DNA of 14,371 nt from NCBI GenBank assembly GCA_000436115.1, contig FR894531.1:1-14371 (forward strand), given 5' to 3'. Both the position numbers and the translations under genes were made by a program. Shown here piece by piece: positions 7,633 to 12,706 of this stretch (the first letter of the stretch is position 1; every line of letters begins with the position of its first letter). Under the pieces are notes generated by a model, which saw nothing but the letters and a program-made list of their open reading frames with translations, did not search any database and was not told the origin of the DNA. The stretch comes from Firmicutes bacterium CAG:534. GTDB taxonomy: Bacteria; Bacillota; Clostridia; Lachnospirales; Lachnospiraceae.

Positions 7633-9288
7633 TTATTGCACGACCCCGTTTCCGTTTCTGGTCCACACGATCTTCTCGGCTATCATCTTGTCAATATCCA
7701 TTCCGATGATCTCGGAAGCCCTTGCCTTTGCCGCCGCCTCATTTGCAGAACCCAGGTTCTTATACATTTCATAAGAAGGCTTTTTGTTTCCTTCCAGATC
7801 ATATAAGCCGAGTGCTAAATTGCTTTCCATCTCGTAGGCTTCATCTGTCTGCCGGAACAGGATAAACGAATCAATGTCCGGAATAGAGGCTGCTTTCAGG
7901 TAACCGTATGCAATGGAGGCCTCCTGGTTTTCTGAACCGAATGCCGAAGTATAACCGATTTCTGCAAGGGAAATACTGCGCACTTCTCCATTTGGATTTA
8001 AGAACTTATCCCTGTGCATATAGTCGATCAGAAGATCGATATTCTGCATAGTAATGTAAGGGGTAGACAGATTATTTTTCACCCACACTGCCGGCCCGTT
8101 CCACGCATATGGATCATAAAGAGGCGAGTTATAGGGATGGTAAGACAAGCCCCAGTCAATATTTCCTTCTCTGTTCATATAATAATTGAACTGATCCAGA
8201 TATTCCTTTGCCAAAAAGCTTCCCGGATTGGATTTCCGGTTCCACTCCTGATCAATGGAATTATAGATCCTTGCATTTGCATTCATGCCCTTGATCTCAT
8301 TATAAAAAATACGGAATGCCTTTACATAGGTATTTACATTTACATCAAGAGAAGTGGAATTTGTATACCACCATGAGGTTCTTGCATTGACCTCATTCCC
8401 CACGATCCAGTTATCTACCTGTCCATGTCCTGTCTGTCCGCTGTAGCGCTGTCCCAGGAAGGCTCCGATGGCTTTCAGATGCTCTGTCCCTGCCTCCTGC
8501 GCCACATTCATGGCATAGCTTGGACAGCTTTCCCCTCCCACTGCAAGAGGATGGATCAGATCACTGCCGTAAGGATTTTGTCCATCATTTAAAAGCACCA
8601 GCGTCACCTGCATGCCGAACTTGTTAAAGCTCCTGATGGTGGAATCAAAACGGGATACCAGATCCCCATCAAAGTAAAAGGTCTTTCCGTTGTAGGAATA
8701 AGCAATGGCGTCTGCCTTGGAAGGATCCGAGCAAATTCCTCCGATATCCAGATTATATACTACCTGGGTCACTCCCAGATCCTGAAGCTGTCCGTCCGAT
8801 ACCTTGGTAATGTCAGGCAGGATCCCCTTGATGCCCCTGTCCTGTCTTGCCGAAGTATACACCGCCAGGGCTTCCGGGTTGGTAATATAATGCTCATCGC
8901 TGACCTGAACCATCTGCCCGCCCTTTTTCATGGCGATCAGGAACTTTTTGCTCAGATTGGAATCCGCTGTGTTATAGGAAAGCGGAAAACGAACGGAAAC
9001 AGAAGTGCCTGCTTTTACGGTAGCTGCCACCTTTCCCACTGTTCCATCCTCGTAAACCTCATCCGCATACACATAAAAAAGTCCGTCATCGCTTGCAGGA
9101 ACAGAAGAGGTCTGTAACGTAAGGACAACCTCATCTCCTTCCACAAGACAGGATGCTATGGCTACCGGCCTGCCCGCTGCCCATACGGTTTTCGTATTTC
9201 CGGGAAGCAGCATGCTTCCTGCCGCTGTTGCCATAAGAAAAAGCACTGTCAAAAGGAGCATTGCTGTCCGTTTTTTTCTTTTGCACAT
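7633..9288 (-). CDS. secreted TIM-barrel, glycosidase-like protein (DUF5722-like)
   Basis: The protein has 551 residues. A classic signal peptide has a basic start (MCKRKKR), a hydrophobic core at 9-28 and a likely cut after VWA (residues 35-37). A short beta-rich domain (about 40-140) precedes a TIM-barrel region (about 150-520). WIVGNEVN places Glu299 at the end of one strand, where clan GH-A enzymes carry the acid/base. SLAEIGYTS places Glu443 where the nucleophile would be. The overall layout matches the DUF5722 proteins of gut Lachnospiraceae, to which I assign it from memory. Substrate and activity are unknown; a polysaccharide hydrolase acting outside the cell is inferred. No cell-wall anchor, dockerin or carbohydrate-binding module is seen, so it is probably released. 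ATG 9288 has AGGGGGAT 9 bases upstream. It is divergent from the lipoprotein gene and has its own promoter. Confidence 0.78.
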   Translation of the reverse strand: MCKRKKRTAMLLLTVLFLMATAAGSMLLPGNTKTVWAAGRPVAIASCLVEGDEVVLTLQTSSVPASDDGLFYVYADEVYEDGTVGKVAATVKAGTSVSVRFPLSYNTADSNLSKKFLIAMKKGGQMVQVSDEHYITNPEALAVYTSARQDRGIKGILPDITKVSDGQLQDLGVTQVVYNLDIGGICSDPSKADAIAYSYNGKTFYFDGDLVSRFDSTIRSFNKFGMQVTLVLLNDGQNPYGSDLIHPLAVGGESCPSYAMNVAQEAGTEHLKAIGAFLGQRYSGQTGHGQVDNWIVGNEVNARTSWWYTNSTSLDVNVNTYVKAFRIFYNEIKGMNANARIYNSIDQEWNRKSNPGSFLAKEYLDQFNYYMNREGNIDWGLSYHPYNSPLYDPYAWNGPAVWVKNNLSTPYITMQNIDLLIDYMHRDKFLNPNGEVRSISLAEIGYTSAFGSENQEASIAYGYLKAASIPDIDSFILFRQTDEAYEMESNLALGLYDLEGNKKPSYEMYKNLGSANEAAAKARASEIIGMDIDKMIAEKIVWTRNGNGVVQ

Positions 9289-9338
9289 CTGTTTTTTATC
9301 CCCCTATTCATGGTCTTTTATCAAGCTTAATTATCCTA

Positions 9339-9367
9339 ATTTTAGCATATGGCATAAGGTGTAGCAA
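9339..9367 (-). promoter_or_regulatory. sigma-A-type promoter with extended -10 for the secreted DUF5722-like gene
   Basis: The minus strand reads TTGCTA (9367-9362), 17 bases, then TAAAAT (9344-9339) with TGC directly before it, giving the extended -10 TGnTAAAAT. It lies about 50 bases before ATG 9288. Confidence 0.72.
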
Positions 9368-9374
9368 TAAGCTC

Positions 9375-9404
9375 TTTCACCAAATTCTCCCTTTCTCATA
9401 TGAT
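9375..9404 (+). promoter_or_regulatory. candidate promoter of the substrate-binding lipoprotein gene
   Basis: A good -10 box, TATGAT at 9399-9404, lies 40 bases before the start codon. The best -35 candidate, TTTCAC at 9375-9380 with an 18-base spacer, is weak, so an activator may be involved. It lies only 7 bases from the opposite promoter of the secreted-protein gene. Confidence 0.45.
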
Positions 9405-9444
9405 AAAGAAGTGAACTGTTCCTTAGGTTGAAATGGAGGCTATT

Positions 9445-10473
9445 ATGAAAAAAAAATCTGCAAGAAAATCCTGCTGTCTTCTCTTGCTCCTTGCAATGCT
9501 GCTCGGCCTGTCTGGCTGCGGAAAAAGCAAGGATGCTGCGGAGCTGCCGGATAGTGGAAACTGTCAGAGCGTCACTTTGAACGAAGTTGCGCACAGCATT
9601 TTTTATGCTCCGATGTACGTTGCCATCGAAGAAGGGTATTTCCGTGAAGAAGGCATCGACCTGACTCTTGTAACCGGTTTTGGCGCTGATAAAACCATGA
9701 CTGCCGTTTTAACGGACGAAGCGGATATCGGCTTTATGGGCAGCGAGTCCACTATCTATACTTATGTCGGCGGAACTGCTGATTATGTGGTGAATTTTGC
9801 GCAGCTTACCCAGCGTGCCGGCAATTTTCTGGTATCCCGCACCCCTATTGAAGACTTTAACTGGGAAATGTTAAAGGGTTCTACCGTCCTTGGCGGCAGA
9901 GCAGGTGGAATGCCGGAAATGGTATTTGAATTTATTTTAAAGAAAAATAATCTTGACCCCAAAACGGATCTTACCATTGACCAAAGCATCGACTTTGGTT
10001 CCACGGCGGCTGCCTTTTCGGGAAATAACGCTGATTTTACGGTGGAATTTGAACCTCACGCCACAGCCCTTGAAGCCAAAGGCGACGGCTATGTAGTTGC
10101 CTCCCTCGGACGGGATTCCGGCTACGTTCCTTATACCGCCTTCAGCGCCAAAAAAAGCTACCTTGACGCCCATCCCGCTTTAATCCAGTCCTTCACAAAT
10201 GCCCTGCAGAAAGGCATGGATTATGTAAGCAGTCACACTCCGGAGGAAATTGCCGCTTCCATTCAGCCTCAGTTTGAAGAAACCGATCTGGAAACGCTGA
10301 CCACCATTGTTACCCGCTATTATGACCAGGATACCTGGAAGGAAGATCTTATCTTTGAAGAAGCTTCTTTTGATCTGCTGACCAATATCCTTACGGAAGC
10401 CGGAGAACTTTCCCAGGAAGTTCCCTATGAGGATCTGGTAAACACAGAATTTGCCAGGGAAGCTGCCAAGTAA
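9445..10473 (+). CDS. ABC-type substrate-binding lipoprotein, NMT1/THI5-like (SsuA/ThiY superfamily)
   Basis: The protein has 342 residues from ATG 9445. GGAGG lies 5 bases upstream, so the earlier in-frame ATG at 9433 is rejected. A lipoprotein signal peptide (MKKKSARKS, Leu-rich core) ends in the lipobox LSGC with Cys25 as the lipidated residue. The mature protein begins with the family pattern HSIFYAPMYVAIEEGYF, continues with DEADIGFMGSES and LGGRAGGMPEMV, and has the two-lobe periplasmic-binding-protein layout. Relatives bind sulfonates, nitrate, pyrimidine precursors of thiamin, or riboflavin-like ligands; the ligand cannot be chosen from sequence alone. It would be anchored on the outer face of the membrane. 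No ABC permease or ATPase gene lies in the window. A terminator follows 17 bases after the stop, so it is a single-gene unit that must work with a transporter encoded elsewhere. Confidence 0.9.
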   Translation: MKKKSARKSCCLLLLLAMLLGLSGCGKSKDAAELPDSGNCQSVTLNEVAHSIFYAPMYVAIEEGYFREEGIDLTLVTGFGADKTMTAVLTDEADIGFMGSESTIYTYVGGTADYVVNFAQLTQRAGNFLVSRTPIEDFNWEMLKGSTVLGGRAGGMPEMVFEFILKKNNLDPKTDLTIDQSIDFGSTAAAFSGNNADFTVEFEPHATALEAKGDGYVVASLGRDSGYVPYTAFSAKKSYLDAHPALIQSFTNALQKGMDYVSSHTPEEIAASIQPQFEETDLETLTTIVTRYYDQDTWKEDLIFEEASFDLLTNILTEAGELSQEVPYEDLVNTEFAREAAK

Positions 10474-10484
10474 CAATCAGGCAG

Positions 10485-10532
10485 AAAAAACAGAGCGCCT
10501 CTTCCTGAAACAGGAAGGGCACTCTGCTTTTT
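10485..10532. terminator. bidirectional Rho-independent terminator between convergent genes
   Basis: CTTCCTG (10501-10507) pairs with CAGGAAG (10511-10517) around AAA. The stem continues with imperfect pairs to CAGAG (10491-10495) and CTCTG (10522-10526). On the plus strand TTTTT follows (10528-10532), ending the lipoprotein gene. On the minus strand TTTTTT follows (complement of 10485-10490), ending the sigma-factor operon, whose last stop is at 10595. Confidence 0.9.
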
Positions 10533-10594
10533 CATTGTAATAATTTTTTCTTATCTATTTGTTGTTTTTCTGTCATCTTTTAATAACATGTGTT

Positions 10595-10942
10595 CTATAA
10601 GTGCAGCGTACCATAATAATGATATGCATGATCCGCCATGCCGAGAACCATAGCAAATGCCGTAAGGCCAAAGGTCAGGAACATGGCCGGTACATCATAG
10701 GAGATCTTCTGCTGTTCCATCAGCCTTCCTTCCTCATCCAGTACCTCGATCCACTTTTGTCTGCTTCCTGCCAACACCTCTACTCCAAGTAAAATCAGGA
10801 TCAGCGGCCAGAAGTGAAACAAAATGTGATAATCTATATTGGGGAAAAACATCTGAAGCATATATATAACACCAGTTATTATCAAAACAATCCCAAAGGT
10901 CACAGAACCAACTTTTCTGATCCGAATGGTCTGCTTTTTCAT
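10595..10942 (-). CDS. LiaI/LiaF-TM-like (DUF5668-type) small membrane protein
   Basis: The protein has 115 residues from ATG 10942, with AAGGAA just upstream. A longer open frame exists, but it lies over the upstream gene and does not look coding there. It begins MKKQTIRIRKVGS, then has helices at about 12-32 and 38-57. The second contains FWPLILILLGVEVL, the signature of the LiaI/LiaF-like transmembrane domain. A cytoplasmic-type loop with DEEGRLMEQQ follows, then a third helix (83-101) and a His/Tyr-rich end. The C-terminal beta-helical domain of true LiaF is absent. Such proteins are linked to cell-envelope stress sensing in Firmicutes; a role beside the sigma factor is inferred. Its ATG overlaps the previous stop in ATGA, implying translational coupling. 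It is the last gene of the operon, ahead of the bidirectional terminator. Confidence 0.78.
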   Translation of the reverse strand: MKKQTIRIRKVGSVTFGIVLIITGVIYMLQMFFPNIDYHILFHFWPLILILLGVEVLAGSRQKWIEVLDEEGRLMEQQKISYDVPAMFLTFGLTAFAMVLGMADHAYHYYGTLHL

Positions 10943-11511
10943 TTTCCTTCCCCCTGTTCCGTGTTCCGCTCCTGCTCCTCCAGCGAGGGAGCTTCTGTTA
11001 CCTTCTTTCCTGCCAGAAGCTTTATTCCGGCTCCGATGATCAGCACACCAAAGACAAAGCTGGGAAGGTAATTTCCAATCTCCCACATGATCCTGGGAAT
11101 GATCTCATACTCCTTTGGGAGAAGCTGATACAGCATATCTGCCGCATTGCTCCACAGCAGGCAGATCCCCAGAAAGATCAGGATGGCTGCCAGCAGCTTA
11201 TGATATTTTTTCGCCAACTTTTCCGCCCCCGGAAGAGACTCAATTCCATAGAGATACCGATCCTCGACCTGTGCAAAATCCTCATCCGAAAGACTGGCCA
11301 GATGATTTGCATGAAAAAATCCATAAAACCAGACCACAATGCCTAGAAAGGCAAAAACTCCCTGTCCGATCCAGGAGCCGATCATGACGATCAGGAAAAA
11401 CAGCAGCATCAGGCTGATTCCTGTTTTCATAAAGCCCATATACATTTCCGCCGCTCCCGGTATCAGCGAAAAGCAAAACGTCCAAAATTTGTTTTTCTTC
11501 TTAGTTTTCAT
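10939..11511 (-). CDS. multipass membrane protein, TM2-like N-terminus
   Basis: The protein has 190 residues from ATG 11511. GGAGG lies 8 bases before this codon; the in-frame ATGs at 11526 and 11517 lie before or too near it. After a basic start (MKTKKKNKF), SLIPGAAEMYMGFMKTG resembles the TM2-domain opening PGxGxxYxG. Hydrophobic helices follow at about 32-49, 52-69, 105-121 and 148-168. Between the second and third is an acidic cytoplasmic-type loop (SLSDEDFAQVEDRYLYG). The tail is charged and Gln/Glu-rich. I cannot name a specific family beyond TM2-like. It overlaps the putative anti-sigma gene by 11 bases and the LiaF-TM-like gene by 4, so the products are probably made together. It could be part of the signal-sensing complex or an output of the sigma factor; the sequence does not decide. 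Confidence 0.75.
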   Translation of the reverse strand: MKTKKKNKFWTFCFSLIPGAAEMYMGFMKTGISLMLLFFLIVMIGSWIGQGVFAFLGIVVWFYGFFHANHLASLSDEDFAQVEDRYLYGIESLPGAEKLAKKYHKLLAAILIFLGICLLWSNAADMLYQLLPKEYEIIPRIMWEIGNYLPSFVFGVLIIGAGIKLLAGKKVTEAPSLEEQERNTEQGEGK

Positions 11512-11977
11512 TTTCATTTCCTCCATTTTTTTCTTCTAATTGTTCCCACGGATCCCATTGCTGCAGATAATTAAACCATGAATTAATTTTTTCAGTTGTG
11601 TTCCTGGTTCCTTGATTGATGAGTCTTCTCACATCCGGAATTCTTTCCTGTCTGTTTGCTTCTGTCTGTACCTGCCGCTCTATGGTTTTCGCTTTTTGGA
11701 AATATCTTTCTTCGGCTCCCTGGGGTCCTTCATTCCTCTGCCAGATAGGAACCATTACCAGCAGAAGAAGCGCCGCCGCCATTCCTCCCATGATCTTAAG
11801 TCGATAAGAAAGGAGAGAAACCCTCTTTGCCCTTTCTTGAAGCACGGGCTCAATTTCCTTCTTCGGAAATGCCTTTTCCAGAATTTGTTCCTTCAGGTTT
11901 GCCGGTGCATATAATTCTTCCTGTTCCAATTTTTCAATAAATAACATCAGTTCTTCATCTGTCGGATATTCTTTCAT
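11501..11977 (-). CDS. putative membrane-anchored anti-sigma factor (non-zinc type)
   Basis: The protein has 158 residues. The N-terminal 60 residues are acidic and helical (YPTDEELMLFIEKLEQEEL, then PANLKEQILEKAF), typical of cytoplasmic sigma-binding regions. A single transmembrane helix at about 61-80 (IMGGMAAALLLLVMVPIWQ) follows, and the remaining 78 residues would lie outside the cell. There is no Cys or His, so it cannot be a ZAS-type anti-sigma factor with the HxxxCxxC site. The assignment rests on topology and on gene order: its ATG overlaps the stop of the ECF sigma gene (ATGA), the usual arrangement of sigma/anti-sigma pairs. GGAGG is 7 bases before the start. The external tail is rich in Arg, Gln and Glu with a Trp-rich end (SWFNYLQQWDPW), which could sense ligand or envelope state; this is inference. 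Confidence 0.75.
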   Translation of the reverse strand: MKEYPTDEELMLFIEKLEQEELYAPANLKEQILEKAFPKKEIEPVLQERAKRVSLLSYRLKIMGGMAAALLLLVMVPIWQRNEGPQGAEERYFQKAKTIERQVQTEANRQERIPDVRRLINQGTRNTTEKINSWFNYLQQWDPWEQLEEKNGGNENEN

Positions 11978-12516
11978 GTCATTTCCTCCTTTCCATAGAG
12001 CTTTTGAAGCATCTGCCTGGCTCTGTAAATCTGGGTCTGGATCGTTTTCACATTCTGCCCCAGTCTGTCCGCGATCTCCCTGGGGCTTTGTTCTTCCAGA
12101 TAGTAGCTTCTTGCCACCTCATCATAAGGAGGCTTTAAGCTGTCGCAGCATGCCCTAAGATCTCTTTTTATTTCTTCCTCCATGCAGATTTCCTCCGGTG
12201 AACCTCTCTTTTCGATTTCCGTTTCAAAAAAAGAGCTTTCGGTTGGTACGCTTCTTCTGCCGGCGCTCCTAAGATAATCAATGCTCTTATTGGTAGCGAT
12301 CCTGCAGATCCATGCCTTTTCATTTTGTCCATCAAAGCTTTGATATTTCTGATATGCTGTCAGAAAAGTTTCCTGGGTCAGGTCCTCTGCGCTGAAATAG
12401 TCTCCGGTCAGCTTATAGCAGATGGAAAAGACAAGCTTTTCGTAGGCATCGATCATCCCGGACAGCTCCTCTGCGCCCAAGACCCGTTGTTTTTCTAAAG
12501 TGCTTATCCTCTCCAC
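11974..12516 (-). CDS. ECF-family RNA polymerase sigma factor
   Basis: The protein has 180 residues if translated from GTG 12516. Region 2 (about 23-87) holds YEKLVFSICYKLTGD, the core-binding DLTQETF (45-51), and AWICRIATNKSIDYLRS for the -10 element. Region 4 (about 115-170) holds a helix-turn-helix with SPREIADRLGQNVKTIQTQIYRARQML for the -35 element. Region 3 is missing, as expected for ECF factors. There is no in-frame ATG upstream. GTG 12516 has only a weak ribosome site, while ATG 12456 (residue 21) has GAGGAG 9 bases upstream and is a fair alternative that would give 160 residues. It heads a four-gene operon with overlapping ends. It probably directs its own regulon, but the visible promoter is sigma-A-like, so self-activation is not evident. 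Confidence 0.93.
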   Translation of the reverse strand: MERISTLEKQRVLGAEELSGMIDAYEKLVFSICYKLTGDYFSAEDLTQETFLTAYQKYQSFDGQNEKAWICRIATNKSIDYLRSAGRRSVPTESSFFETEIEKRGSPEEICMEEEIKRDLRACCDSLKPPYDEVARSYYLEEQSPREIADRLGQNVKTIQTQIYRARQMLQKLYGKEEMT

Positions 12517-12549
12517 CCCGCTTTCCGTTCCCTTTTCATTTACTATAAC

Positions 12550-12559
12550 GAAACGTTTC
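12550..12559. other. perfect 10-base palindrome GAAACGTTTC in the sigma-operon leader
   Basis: GAAACGTTTC reads the same on both strands, 34 bases before the GTG start of the sigma gene and about 50 bases past the likely transcription start. It could be an operator, or, because GAAAC resembles ECF -35 elements, part of an ECF promoter. No matching -10 element is obvious. Confidence 0.3.
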
Positions 12560-12578
12560 TGCCTTTCTCTTCAAAAAG

Positions 12579-12600
12579 CAGAAAAAATTTTTTATTTCTG
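12579..12600 (-). other. A/T-rich hairpin followed by T-run in the sigma-operon leader
   Basis: CAGAAA (12579-12584) pairs with TTTCTG (12595-12600), with further A:T pairs inside and one mismatch. On the minus strand CTTTTTG follows. The shape is that of a weak intrinsic terminator or attenuator about 10 bases after the likely transcription start. Only three G:C pairs support it, so it may be ordinary A/T-rich DNA. Confidence 0.3.
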
Positions 12601-12617
12601 AGCTCTTTCTTTTCTGA

Positions 12618-12647
12618 AGCATACTTCTCTCTAAAAGGGATTGTCAA
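12618..12647 (-). promoter_or_regulatory. sigma-A-type promoter of the ECF sigma operon
   Basis: The minus strand has a consensus TTGACA (12647-12642), an 18-base spacer and TATGCT (12623-12618). Transcription would start near 12611, leaving a leader of about 95 bases. Its -35 box overlaps that of the opposite GH9 promoter. Confidence 0.7.
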
Positions 12648-12670
12648 CCGTCGCCCTCTCATTGTATGAT
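12641..12670 (+). promoter_or_regulatory. sigma-A-type promoter of the GH9 gene
   Basis: TTGTCA (12641-12646), an 18-base spacer and TATGAT (12665-12670) precede the GH9 gene. A perfect TATAAT also occurs at 12681-12686, but its spacing gives no good -35, so it is the weaker choice unless an activator is used. Confidence 0.65.
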
Positions 12671-12706
12671 TAAAGGTAAGTATAATACGATACAGGGAGG
12701 TTTTTT

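Noticed and set aside
9331..9594. 87-residue minus-strand open frame across the divergent promoters and lipoprotein start
   Set aside because: It overlaps two promoters and the signal-peptide coding region, lacks a ribosome site, and has no recognisable domain.
10943..11086. Upstream extension of the LiaF-TM-like reading frame
   Set aside because: The extra 48 residues lie over the TM2-like gene in another frame and look non-coding; the internal ATG 10942 has its own ribosome site and the usual ATGA overlap.
11501..11977. Assignment as a classic zinc-binding (ZAS) anti-sigma factor
   Set aside because: The protein contains no Cys or His, so the zinc motif cannot exist; only the general anti-sigma topology remains.
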